Positions 42,701 to 49,831 of a stretch of DNA of 49,831 nucleotides are shown one piece after another. Position 1 is the stretch's first letter. Each line of letters opens with the position of its first letter. The DNA is from G963665405 sp963665405 (GTDB taxonomy: Bacteria; Chloroflexota; Dehalococcoidia; Lucifugimonadales; G963665405), in contig CAXXUH010000001.1 in the NCBI GenBank assembly GCA_963665405.2, positions 1 to 49,831 of the forward strand. Reading direction: 5' to 3'. The notes below the pieces were generated by a model. It was not told where the DNA came from. It worked only from the letters and a program-made list of their open reading frames with translations, and did no database searches. The position numbers were made by a program, and so were the translations under genes.

Positions 42701-42952
42701 GCCATAGGCGAGGAGCAGACTCCGTACCGGGCGCACTTCGACGAAGGGATCAAGCGCGTCGCACGTAGTGTTGAGTCGGTGGTCAACCACCACAACGCCG
42801 TCGTCGACTGGCAGTCGAATCTGGAGGTCCTGCGGGAGATGCGCCGCGACATCAAGCGGGAGCTCAGGCCCACGGACGACTACACCGAAGAGCAGCTGGA
42901 GGAGTTGACGAACCGGATCGTCGAGCTGGCCCGTCGGAGGAGTGGGCAGTGA
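39782..42952 (+). CDS. hsdR: Type I restriction endonuclease subunit HsdR
   Basis: 1056 residues. The PD-(D/E)xK nuclease site is IPDLVLF and VVMEAKSP at about residues 152-170. The translocase has Walker A HTQGSGKSLTM (about 318-328), VDEAHRTQYG (about 444-453) and GFTGTPI. The second RecA domain contains LLTGFDAP and QAIARVNR. An Arg/Pro-rich stretch at about residues 373-400 (PERRAHRRRQRPGQR) is unlike the family and may be a local double frameshift or insert. ATG 39782 lies 4 bp after the upstream stop, and its end overlaps the next gene (GTGA). Confidence 0.93.
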   Translation: MTTSAKLNEFNHAEDPARQLLERLGWTYVPREALAAERSDEREVLLKGRLRAALMRLNEWMTEEQAERAIFELEHVDSTGMARNQAVHEYLTYGMPLTVDGPRGRDTRTVRFFDFDHAEGGLNEFVVTTQFRVRRGNERGGPDDDERMVIPDLVLFVNGVPLVVMEAKSPSLLDVWKAQAVRQLRRYQEAGPEWHGSGAPELFHYNLLCVAHCGAAAAYATLGAPENAYFEWKSVLPYTEDEVQARFRVEPQGQAQLIVGLLSPATLLDILRDYVVYEPERGRLVKKLPRYQQYRAVRAALDRLLSGRKPEERGGVVWHTQGSGKSLTMLWLATKLRREPRLSNPTIVVVTDRRQLDRQIAGTFERCGFPAPERMGRSRPEPPERRAHRRRQRPGQRDPLDLQSVLKQGGSRTVMTTIQKFEEALTAPEGELDVLNSSENVIVMVDEAHRTQYGILGGRMSRALPNAVMVGFTGTPIEKDFKRSTIGRFGPLIDAYTIPQSVADGATVPIWYEARLPELAVEGPETLDRLYEAMFGDEPPEVQAQIRRRYANKETVAEAERRIEMISLDIAEHFKAKVRPNGFKAQIVAPSRAAALRYAERLNSFGLRAYPIITAAPNDGPEFKAARELDQEQVVNAFVDPEGEPEALVVVDMLLTGFDAPVEQALYLDRALREHGLLQAIARVNRRFSHEQDGVATEKTHGLVVDYHGVSRDLEEALSTFDWPDVQDTMREVDEDPAPVIEAAAVQAESHFKGRDPSDTWACVSVFAPDASTEGNFKADLFERFNADYRRFSLLMDRFLPDPRALDYTDRLARLTEIRAYVRAQFLREDADADWTEIGAKVKRLVDERISAQVRELMRPVSILDQDFEQKIAALPHDEARASIMEHAIRAQIHDRLADNPVFFEKLSAQLARIIEDLRNRLIDSAEACRRLALLRHHAQSEADIAAEHGLSPVSFAIYELLDGRSDEPATDSAIGEEQTPYRAHFDEGIKRVARSVESVVNHHNAVVDWQSNLEVLREMRRDIKRELRPTDDYTEEQLEELTNRIVELARRRSGQ

Positions 42953-43677
42953 ACGAACGGGGCCGTATCCGCTTCGGCAACACGACCATAGACTACGAGG
43001 TGCGTCGCAGCGAACGGCGTAAGAAGACGGTCCAGATCACGACGGACGGTGGCGGTGTGCAGGTTGCTGCACCCATGACGACGCCGGACAGCGAGCTACG
43101 GGCCATCGTTCGCAAGCGGGCGCTCTGGATCCTCAGCCATGCGTTTGGGGAGATGCTGGAAGCTGCGCCGAAGCGCTTCGTCAGCGGCGAGACCCTGCCG
43201 TACCTGGGGCGCAACGTCCGCATGATCGTCGATACCGCGGACGTGCGGTTGCCTAAGGTTCGCTTCGACCACTGGCGCTTCAGGGTCACAGTGCCGCATG
43301 GCCTGGATGACAGTGAGCGCTATGAACGCATCCGCCGCTCCGTTGTCAAGTGGTACCGGGACCGCGCAGCCGCGCGGCTGTCGGATATTGTGGAACGCTG
43401 GTGGCCCCGGCTCGGTCGCGGAGAGAAGTCGCAGATACTCGTCCGCGACCAGCGCCAACGCTGGGGGAGCTGCGCACCCGACGGTACGCTGCGCTTCAAC
43501 TGGCGCACCATGATGCTGGAGCAGGCCCTCATCGAATACGTCGTCGTCCACGAGTTGGCGCACCTGACCCATCAGAACCACTCGACGGACTTCTGGGGCC
43601 TGGTGGCCAAGGCGATGCCGGATGCGCAGCAGCGTCGCCGACACCTGCGGGAGGCAGGGCGGACGCTTCCCCTGTGA
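42949..43677 (+). CDS. YgjP/SprT-type zinc metallopeptidase
   Basis: A 242-residue YgjP-like (DUF45) protein. The zinc motif HELAHL is near residue 204 with the third ligand in NHSTDFW. The conserved RWGSCAPDGTLRFNWRTMML precedes it. GTG 42949 overlaps the hsdR stop, so it is the last gene of the restriction operon; such peptidases are frequent neighbours of hsdR. The substrate is unknown. Confidence 0.9.
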   Translation: MNERGRIRFGNTTIDYEVRRSERRKKTVQITTDGGGVQVAAPMTTPDSELRAIVRKRALWILSHAFGEMLEAAPKRFVSGETLPYLGRNVRMIVDTADVRLPKVRFDHWRFRVTVPHGLDDSERYERIRRSVVKWYRDRAAARLSDIVERWWPRLGRGEKSQILVRDQRQRWGSCAPDGTLRFNWRTMMLEQALIEYVVVHELAHLTHQNHSTDFWGLVAKAMPDAQQRRRHLREAGRTLPL

Positions 43678-43679
43678 CC

Positions 43680-43913
43680 GCTTCGGGTCTTCTCTTCCAG
43701 CTCCTCAATGCGACCCTCCAGAGCGTAGTTGCGCTCCCGTTGCTGGGCCGCAGCCGAGCCTGCACCCGACTGTAGCTCCCGCTCCAACGCCTCCCGCACC
43801 CACCAGGACAGCCTTCCCGTCTTCATGCACGAGGCCACCGCCCTGGGGTCTATGCCCAACGCAGATGCTGCTCCCCTGTTCCCTTGTACCTTGGTTTGGT
43901 GTGTAACAATCAC
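43680..43913 (-). pseudogene. HTH-type small protein, 3'-truncated
   Basis: From GTG 43913 the frame reads a helix-turn-helix-like start (GNRGAASALGIDPRAVASCMK) followed by WWVREALERELQSGAG and a coiled coil (RERNYALEGRIEELEEK). I have seen this arrangement in small mobile-element-associated proteins. Past about 43685 the frame runs antisense into the YgjP gene and turns Arg/Cys-rich, so the natural C-terminus is missing. Not a named family. Confidence 0.45.
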
Positions 43914-44080
43914 TTCACTTAGGTGGATCGGGGTGCGGCAGACCGACTATTCCCAGGTCGTAGCAGGCCGTGAGAAAGCGAGGGTCGCCGCACCCCCCAC
44001 GAGTTAGAGCCCGAACAGTTGCCTGGGCCAACCAAGCCCGCATCTTGCAAGGACGGGCCAATAATTCGCAGGAGGTGCTG

Positions 44081-45043
44081 ATGGAACAGGAAGCGACCTA
44101 CGTAGGCATCGATGTAGCTAAGGCCCAGGTGGACGTTGCGGTGCGTCCCACGGACGAAAGATGGCAGGTCTCCCATGACGATGCGGGGATCCGGCAGTTG
44201 ATCTCCAAGCTGAAGACCCTGGAACCTGTCATGGTGTTGCTTGAGGCTTCGGGCGGCTTGGAGCTGCCTCTGGTGGCTGCTCTGGCAGCCGAGGCGGTGC
44301 CGGTGGTCGTCGTCAACCCGCGCCAAGTGCGGGACTTTGCCAGGGCAACGGGGAAGCTGGCCAAGACCGACTCGCTTGACGCGGCGGCTATTGCTCACTT
44401 TGCCGAAGCGGTCCGACCTCCCGTGCGCCCTTTGCGGGACGCCGAAACCCAGGCCCTCAACTCCCTGGCTGCCCGAAGGCACCAGGTGATGACCATGCTG
44501 GTCTCGGAGAAGAACCGCCTCGGCACCGCCACCGTCGCCGTCCGTCCCCGCATCGAAGCCCACATTGCATGGCTGGAGCGGGAGTTGGACGACCTGGACA
44601 AGCGTCTGCGTCAGACTCTGCGCCAGAGTCCCGTGTGGCGGGAGAAGGACGACCTTCTGCGCACCGTCCCCGGCGTGGGCGAGCAGCTCTCCCTCACTCT
44701 TCTGGCCTACCTGCCGGAGCTGGGCACCATGGATCGCCGGCAGGTTGCCGCCCTGGTGGGAGTGGCTCCCTACAACCGGGATAGCGGCACCCTGCGTGGT
44801 AAACGCACCGTCTGGGGCGGACGCGCCCGGGTCCGCGCCGCCCTGTACATGGGAGCATTGGTGGCCAGCCGCTACAATCCCGTCATCCGAGACTTCTACC
44901 AGCGGCTGTTGGCCGCTGGTAAGCCGAAGAAGCTGGCCCTCACAGCCTGCATGCGCAAGCTGCTCGTTATCCTCAACTCCATGCTCAAGCATCGCTCGCC
45001 TTGGCACGACATGACTTCCACATTCGTTGTTCATTCCTCTTGA
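44081..45043 (+). mobile_element. IS110-family transposase
   Basis: 320 residues and apparently intact. The N-terminal DEDD nuclease domain has YVGIDVAKAQVDVAV, LEASGG and KTDSLDAAAIAHFAE. The C-terminal domain has TVPGVGEQLSLTLLAYLPELG, ALVGVAPYNRDSG and VRAALYMGAL with the catalytic Ser region near ASRYNP. ATG 44081 has AGGAGGT 5 nt upstream. Family members are guided by a bridge RNA from the non-coding end; 43914-44080 (about 165 bp, no gene) is where it could lie. Exact IS ends were not determined. Confidence 0.92.
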
Positions 45044-45128
45044 CTTTCAAGACAGTTGCTTTCTCCCGCACCAGCTCGTGCAGCAGCGCCATGAGCCGCA
45101 GGTGATGAAAGTCCTCATACTCATCCGG

Positions 45129-45455
45129 ATGGATGTCCGCTTCTCCATCGCCATCCGCCAGCGCGCCCGCCTGCACAATCTCATCGAGGCGATACCCGAA
45201 GATGCCTGGACGCCGATTCCTTACTGGATGGACGGCGCCGCCGATGTGGCCGAGACCACCTACACCCCGTTCCAGGCCGAGGCGGACGCCGCGCCGGTAC
45301 GGCTCATCGTCCGGCGGGTGAAGCCGGCGCCCGGTTCTCAACTGGCTCTCTTCGCCACCTACAGCTATCACGGCTTCATCACCGACCGGGACGGGGAGAC
45401 GCTGGAACTGGAGGCCGATCATCGCCGTCACGCCGAGATCGAGAATGCGATACGC
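45129..45455 (+). mobile_element. IS1380-family transposase, C-terminal fragment
   Basis: The frame MDVRFSIAIRQ, TPIPYWMDGAADVAETTYTPF, VRRVKPAPGSQLALFATY, HGFITDRDG and EADHRRHAEIENAIR is a piece of an IS1380 DDE transposase, containing the catalytic Glu region but lacking both ends. It is fused at 45456 to a ParB-like gene. Confidence 0.8.
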
Positions 45456-45472
45456 AGGTCAACGCCCGCAGG

Positions 45473-46087
45473 ATGCCGGGTCAAGCCATGCGGCGCCTGA
45501 CTGAGAACCTGCGGCGCGACGGGGCCTTGTCGTCTGCGCCTTTGATATATGGTGACCGGATCATTAGCGGTCACCACCGCGTTGAGGCAGCGATGAAGGC
45601 AGGCATTGTAGAAGCCGATTGCCTGTCCATTGAGGGTGAGGTAGACGAAGGGCGGCTGACGGCCATCCAGCTATCTCACAATTCCTTAGCCGGCGAGGAT
45701 GACCCGGAGGTGCTGCGGCAGATGCTGGAGAGCCTCTTGCCATTGGAGCAGGCCTACGCTGCCGTTCTGGACATGGAGGTGCCGAAGCCTCCTCCCCTGC
45801 GTCCATCCATTGGTACGCCGGACACAGTGACGGTTGCAGTCACGTTCACTCCGCCGGATGTTGAAGAGATACGCCGTGTTGCCGATTTGTCGCTGTTTGC
45901 CCAGATCGAACCCCTGGACCAGATGCGCGATTTCCTTGAGGCTGTATTTGCGGTAAAATTGCAGACGACCAGCACCAACCGCTTGGGCAAGCCGGGCGCA
46001 CTCACGACGATGGCTCGGCTGTCGCAGTGGGCGTTGGAGAACGGGTATCTCGATTCTGAGCGTGGGAAGGATTCCAGGAAAGGGTAG
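45473..46087 (+). CDS. ParB-like nuclease domain protein (phage type), 5' part lost
   Basis: 204 residues. Conserved ParB/Srx-fold sequence begins at VNARRMPGQAMRRLTENL (in frame from 45458) and continues LSSAPLIYGDRIISGHHRVEAAMKAG, with the GHHR motif that binds nucleotide. The C-terminal half is helical with no named domain. The usual N-terminal strand is absent because an IS1380 fragment abuts at 45456. Such genes sit next to small and large terminase genes in phages; a small-terminase-like remnant follows. Confidence 0.65.
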   Translation: MPGQAMRRLTENLRRDGALSSAPLIYGDRIISGHHRVEAAMKAGIVEADCLSIEGEVDEGRLTAIQLSHNSLAGEDDPEVLRQMLESLLPLEQAYAAVLDMEVPKPPPLRPSIGTPDTVTVAVTFTPPDVEEIRRVADLSLFAQIEPLDQMRDFLEAVFAVKLQTTSTNRLGKPGALTTMARLSQWALENGYLDSERGKDSRKG

Positions 46088-46090
46088 GTT

Positions 46091-46207
46091 ATGGCTAGAC
46101 CGACAAAATTGACGCCGGAAGTTCATGAGGCCATCGTTGATGGAATCAACGCTGGGCTGACATTTCGGCTTTCATGCGCACGTGCCGGGGTGACGCCCGC
46201 CACCTAG
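46091..46207 (+). pseudogene. Small-terminase/HTH-like gene cut by an amber codon
   Basis: ATG 46091 has AAAGGG upstream. The product MARPTKLTPEVHEAIVDGI then AGLTFRLSCARAGVTPAT is the start of a phage HTH protein, which normally continues with TYHRWxKKG. Here TAC is TAG (46205-46207), and CAC CGC follows in frame. Downstream sequence decays quickly. Confidence 0.5.
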
Positions 46208-46313
46208 CACCGCACGAAGAAGCAGGGCTGCCATCGGGCTTGGTGAAACCTAGCGCAGGGGTGGGAGACTCTCTTAATTTAGCCCTCGTGCTGTCTTAAT
46301 AATGGGGTCCACC

Positions 46314-46586
46314 TTAGCCTAGAACACCGACCGTCCCACCAGCGCGCAGCGCATCGGCGTCGTCGATGCAGTCGCCGCCAGCCAGCGCGGAAGCGACCAG
46401 CGTCAGCATCTTGTCCCCAGTGTTCGCCCGTCCCGGCGCGCCGCCGAGGTCAAGGTGATGGTCGACGAGTTCTCGCAGGCCCAGGTGCCGGGCCAGGGTG
46501 GCCGGCACGAGCAGGCCGGCATTGGCCACCAGGCGATGGTCGTCAAAGAGGATGCGGATACGGTCGGGTTTGTTCTGTGGCAGCAT
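46314..46586 (-). mobile_element. IS1380-family transposase, N-terminal fragment
   Basis: 90 residues: MLPQNKPDRIRILFDDHRLVANAG, LARHLGLRELVDHHLDLG, APGRANTGDKMLTLVASALAGGDCIDDADALRAGG, then an abrupt stop. Matches the first 90 residues of IS1380 transposases, without catalytic residues. The upstream AAGGAGCACCCAATAG is identical to the leader of the fragment at 49625-49792. Confidence 0.85.
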
Positions 46587-46640
46587 CTATTGGGTGCTCC
46601 TTGTTTCCGCGCGGGTTTCTGTTCGACCTACACAGACTTT

Positions 46641-46919
46641 TTACGAGAGAATCAACCGTCTCACCGACTCGACCTCGTAGAGCATGTCCTCCATACCAGG
46701 ATCGCTCAGGTTGTAGAACAACTGCACGCAGTGTATCCGCACCATCGCCGACAACTCATATGGTCGACGGCCTCGGCCCGCCTTGGGATAGAACGGACGG
46801 ATGTGCTCTTCCATCTGTTCCCACGGGATCAGAGCATCCATGCGCTCCAGGAATATCTACCGGCGGGTCTTGCGCTTCTTGCTCTCGTATTCCAAGTCCG
46901 CAAATGTTGGCTGGTCCAT
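46641..46919 (-). mobile_element. IS5-family transposase, N-terminal fragment with nonsense codon
   Basis: From ATG 46919: MDQPTFADLEYESKKRKTRR, then TAG at 46859-46857 where relatives have Glu, then IFLERMDALIPWEQMEEHIRP, FYPKAGRGRRPYELS and NLSDPGMEDMLYEVESVRR. The frame ends at 46641. Clearly a dead remnant: one nonsense mutation and loss of the DDE core. Confidence 0.8.
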
Positions 46920-47210
46920 CGTATCCTTCACCCCAAACATCTTTTTGTTACATACGGCATGGTACTATGCCATAATCCGCCAGATTTGTTCAGAGAATCC
47001 CTAGAAGCGGAGAGAGTCGGGAAAGAGTTCGACGAACGTAGCGTACTCTCGAAGGCGGATATGGTAGACGGCGACCGTCCAAGAGCTTTCACGCATGGAG
47101 TTGGGAGGACGATTTATCTTCTCTGCATCCGAGACCGCCGTCCCGATGAGGTATTGACAGGCAGGTCACCTGCTGCCAGCATGGGGCCATCAGGCAAGAG
47201 AGGATACCCC

Positions 47211-48128
47211 GTGAGATACCTGCTAGCCGTCATCGCCGTCGTCCTGCTAACTGCGTGTGGAGAGTCCCAAGAGGTCGAGGACAACACAGACACGGCTTCA
47301 TTGACTGAGCAGGTCGAGCAAGAGCAAGAGAGACGATCCGCTCCTGAGGAGCCGACCTCTGTCCCAACATCGGCTCCAGTGCAAGAATCGACAGCAGAGC
47401 CGACACTGGAACCGACGGCAGCACCTGAGCCGACCCCTCCTGGCGTTGACTTGGAGACCACCACGGAAGCGCCGCTCCTCGTGTCACTGACTCCAGGTGA
47501 GTTCGGCGTCCTTCAGGTCAAAGCCAACCCAGCGTTCGACCTAGGCGAATTCGAGCTAACTTTGCTTGTCGATGGCACGGAGTACTGCAACTCAAATCAT
47601 ATGTACGGAGACGAGGGCTACTACGAGATGCGCTGTGAGTTAGAAGAACGCGGCCACGAGAGCGTCGAGAGAGTATCCGCTCAGACCTCAAAGGGAGACC
47701 TCCGCTGCCGAAAGAACGCTCAGTCCACCAATGAGCAGACTATCTTCGCCTGCGACTGGAGAACCGCACAAGAGTCAACGGTCGCTCCTGCGCCGTCTAC
47801 TACTGGAGTTCACTTGGAGACCACGATGGAAGCACCTCTCCTCGTGTCACTGACTCCAGGTGAGTTCGGCGTCCTTCAGGTCAAAGCCGACCCAGCGTTC
47901 GACCTAGGCGAATTCGAGCTAACTTTGCTTGTCGATGGCACGGAGTACTGCAACTCAAATCGTATGTACGGAGACGAGGGCTACTACGAGATGCGCTGTG
48001 AGTTAGAAGAACGCGGCCACGAGAGCGTCGAGAGAGTATCCGCTCAGACCTCAAAGGGAGACCTACGCTGCCGAAAGAACGCTCAGTCCACCAATGAGCA
48101 GACCATCTTCGCCTGCGACTGGAGATGA
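47211..48128 (+). CDS. Lipoprotein with an internal duplication
   Basis: 305 residues. GTG 47211 has AGAGGA 7 nt upstream. The signal peptide ends in the lipobox LTAC, followed by a Glu/Pro/Thr-rich tether. Two almost identical domains of about 110 residues follow (DNA period 363 bp, 47447-47765 and 47813-48125), each with LVSLTPGEFGVLQVKA, FDLGEFELTLLVDG and four Cys in EYCNSN, MRCELE, LRCRK and FACDW, probably two disulfides. Function unknown. It lies among IS fragments, so horizontal transfer is likely. The 46920-47210 gap upstream holds only a palindrome (GGCATGGTACTATGCC) and IS debris. Confidence 0.8.
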   Translation: MRYLLAVIAVVLLTACGESQEVEDNTDTASLTEQVEQEQERRSAPEEPTSVPTSAPVQESTAEPTLEPTAAPEPTPPGVDLETTTEAPLLVSLTPGEFGVLQVKANPAFDLGEFELTLLVDGTEYCNSNHMYGDEGYYEMRCELEERGHESVERVSAQTSKGDLRCRKNAQSTNEQTIFACDWRTAQESTVAPAPSTTGVHLETTMEAPLLVSLTPGEFGVLQVKADPAFDLGEFELTLLVDGTEYCNSNRMYGDEGYYEMRCELEERGHESVERVSAQTSKGDLRCRKNAQSTNEQTIFACDWR

Positions 48129-48186
48129 CCCAGACAGCCGTAGGCCCCGCCCCGCTCCTGATTGTGATACACAGGCGGCGCGAGTT

Positions 48187-48215
48187 TTGACAGAAACCGC
48201 GATTTCAGCTACGAT
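48187..48215 (+). promoter_or_regulatory. Promoter for the UGSC selenoprotein gene
   Basis: A perfect TTGACA (48187-48192), a 17-nt spacer and TACGAT (48210-48215). The start would be near 48222, with a 77-nt leader to ATG 48299. Confidence 0.6.
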
Positions 48216-48298
48216 TTGGCCTAACTCAGGGCCGCAATACTAGACTTCGTGCGTCGCGGGCGTGCGGACGTTTCCGCGGCGGAAGGAAGGTGTACGGC

Positions 48299-49600
48299 AT
48301 GCATCTACTGGAGGTCATGAACCCCGTAGCAAGGCAGCGCGCGATGGAGAACGTCGCGGCCATCAACCCCAGGCTCAGCCGGCTCGACGGCAAGACGATC
48401 GGCCTGGTATGGAGCGGAACTCACGGCGGCGACGTCGCGCTCAACCGCGTCGGCGAGATGCTCCAAGAGCGCTTCGAGGGCGTCGAGACGAGGTTCTACA
48501 CGGGCGGCAACTACCCCAACCCGCCGCACATCCTCAAGCAGGCGGCTGACGAGTGCGACGCCGTCATCGGAGCGACCGGCGACTGAGGGACGTGCGCGTC
48601 GTGGATGGTACACGACATGATTGAGGTCGAGCGGATGGGCAAGCCCGCGGTGCCCATCATCTCCGGCCGGTTCGAGGGCGACGCCATCGCAAGTAGTCGC
48701 GCCTTCGGCATGCCCGCTCTGCGTTTCGTCATCGTGCCACGCATCTACCGCAACCTGTCCCCGGCCGAGTCGATCAGCAACACCGAGCCCGCATTCGACG
48801 ACCTGGTCGGCATGCTCACGGCCGACTGCGACGGTGCTTACGACGATAGTCCGACGGAGCAGGCCTACCGCTTTGAGGGCGAGGACCGGTTCGACGCGGT
48901 TCAGCGCATGAACGACGACTTCCTGAGACGCGACTGGGGCGACGGCTTTCCGCTGTTGCCGCCCACTCGCGGCGCGGTCGACGAGTTGATAGACGGCGTC
49001 AGCCTGCCCGCCGACCACGTCGTGTGCGATATGCCGCCGGCTTCGGGATCGCCACGGTCGAGAAGATCGCCGTAAACGCGGCCGCGGCCGGCGCCAAGCC
49101 GGAGCACATGCCGGTGATCGTCGCCGCCGTAAGAGCGCTGTCCCAGATGGGGCCGGAGGGCGGCAAGTCGCTGTTGATGTCCACCAGCCCGCAGGCACCG
49201 CTACTCGTCGTGAACGGTCCCATCGCCGAGGATCTGGGCATCAACGCCCGGTCTGCACTCGGCCCCGGCTTCGACAACAGGGTCAATATCGTTGTCGGGC
49301 GCACCTTCTCCATGTGCATGAGGAACATAGGGCACTGGTACCCAAACAAGATGGACATGGACACCATCGGCACGACTCGGAAGTTCGTCCTGTGCATAGC
49401 TGAGAACGAGAAGATGAGCCCGTGGCAGCCCTACCACGTGGACAAGGGTTTCGATGCCGGCGAGAGCGCAGTGAGCATCTTCATCACCAACGGCGAACTC
49501 GACGTGCAAGACCAGGGTAACGACACGGCGGAGGGGCTGCTCAAGACGGTCGCCGATGGCGCGACGTTCGGTACGCGCGGCCTATGGGAGCGGCACTCTG
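48299..49600 (+). pseudogene. UGSC-family selenoprotein, frameshifted and cut off at the 3' end
   Basis: ATG 48299 follows GGAAGGAAGG. The frame runs MHLLEVMNPVARQR ... DAVIGATGD to TGA at 48584-48586 and continues without a gap as GTCASWMVHDMIEVERMGKPAVP, so the site reads U96-G-T-C99 in the context expected for UGSC proteins, whose name comes from Sec-Gly-Ser-Cys. A SECIS-like hairpin follows. A one-base loss near 49040 (CCGCCGGC for CCGCCGGGC) shifts the frame; after it GFGIATVEKIAVNAAAAGAK and later family-like sequence continue to about TFGTRGLWERH. An IS1380 fragment then replaces the end. The reaction of the family is not established. Confidence 0.8.
48598..48616 (+). promoter_or_regulatory. 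SECIS-like hairpin of the UGSC gene
   Basis: The stem GTCGTG/CACGAC (6 bp, perfect) encloses the loop GATGGTA. The loop starts 17 nt after the TGA at 48584-48586, with G at loop position 1. Confidence 0.7.
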
Positions 49601-49624
49601 AAGAGCGGCTGATCCTTCTGCCGC

Positions 49625-49792
49625 CGTGTTCGCCCGCCCCGGGGCATTGCCCAGGTCGAGGCGCTGCCGGACGAGTTCGGGCAGGCCGAGGTGCCGCGCC
49701 AGGGTGGCCGGAAGGAGCAGCCCGGCATTGGCCACCAAGCGGCGGTCGTCGAAGGTGATTGGGATCCGGTCGGAGTGGTTGCGTGGTAGCAT
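49625..49792 (-). mobile_element. IS1380-family transposase, N-terminal fragment, second copy
   Basis: MLPRNHSDRIPITFDDRRLVANAG, LARHLGLPELVRQRLDLG and APGRANT match the first 55 residues of IS1380 transposases. The sequence then runs into the truncated UGSC gene. It has the same orientation as, but only partial identity to, the fragment at 46314-46586, so it comes from a different IS copy. Confidence 0.8.
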
Positions 49793-49831
49793 CTATTGGG
49801 TGCTCCTTTTCCGGGGTCGGTTTTTGCTACA

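Noticed and set aside
46857..46859. UAG in the IS5 remnant (and at 46205) as pyrrolysine
   Set aside because: Both lie in truncated transposase or phage genes; relatives have Glu or Tyr there. Ordinary nonsense mutations explain them.

Overview
The window is GC-rich bacterial DNA. Its left two thirds (about 1-32.5 kb) read as ordinary chromosome. The right third (about 32.5-49.8 kb) is accessory DNA full of phage, insertion-sequence and restriction-modification genes. The gene mix (several flavin-dependent oxidoreductases, a reductive-dehalogenase-like corrinoid/iron-sulfur protein, an opine-dehydrogenase-like enzyme, a UGSC-family selenoprotein and a cytochrome c lipoprotein) suggests a Chloroflexota lineage close to Dehalococcoidia/SAR202. 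That placement is inferred from content only. RpoB and RpoC are both complete and would settle it.

Main result: 20.16-20.86 kb on the minus strand holds an operon that conventional ORF calling breaks into three fragments but that reads cleanly if in-frame UGA codes for selenocysteine (Sec). The first gene is the catalytic subunit of ferredoxin:thioredoxin reductase (FTR). All four cysteines that bind the 4Fe-4S cluster are kept, while the two redox-active cysteines are both UGA (CPU, CPC, CIU motifs). The second gene starts at a GTG that overlaps the FTR stop. It is a glutaredoxin/thioredoxin-like protein whose active site reads U-G-P-C. Each of the three UGA codons is followed, 19-22 nt later, by the loop of a 6-7 bp hairpin with a G in the first two loop positions, as bacterial SECIS elements require. 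A fourth UGA with the same kind of hairpin lies at 48.58 kb inside a UGSC-family protein (U-G-T-C). The proposed system is an all-selenol electron relay, ferredoxin to Sec-FTR to Sec-glutaredoxin. No selA, selB, selC or selD gene is in the window.

Layout: 0-8.8 kb has a luciferase-like monooxygenase, an ECF sigma factor with a TfoX-domain partner lying between two MITE-like repeats, an Old-Yellow-Enzyme/dienoyl-CoA-reductase-type flavoprotein, a Na+/Ca2+ exchanger, an intergenic repeat array and an MFS transporter. 8.9-15.9 kb has a ribbon-helix-helix regulator, the reductive-dehalogenase-like protein with a small companion, a Gfo/Idh/MocA oxidoreductase, an opine-dehydrogenase-like protein, a lipoprotein with repeated domains, an SDR enzyme and a small Cys protein. 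16.0-19.6 kb has minC and a frameshifted minD behind a strong promoter, an MFS transporter and a SnoaL-like protein. 19.6-24.1 kb has an ABC-permease remnant, tRNA-Asp, the selenoprotein operon, two lipoproteins, a DUF6941 protein, a cytochrome c and tRNA-Val. 24.1-32.6 kb is rpoC and rpoB with their promoter and terminator.

Right of the rpoB promoter the sequence changes abruptly to phage genes (a truncated TOPRIM-like gene, a terminase, a truncated HNH gene), transposase remnants, and a type I restriction operon (5'-truncated hsdM, a DUF4160/DUF2442 pair, hsdS, a DUF6414-like gene, hsdR, a YgjP-type peptidase). Beyond that are a complete IS110 transposase, IS1380 and IS5 fragments, a ParB-like gene, a lipoprotein with an internal duplication, and the UGSC selenoprotein, which is frameshifted and cut off by another IS1380 fragment. 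No rRNA gene or CRISPR array was seen.
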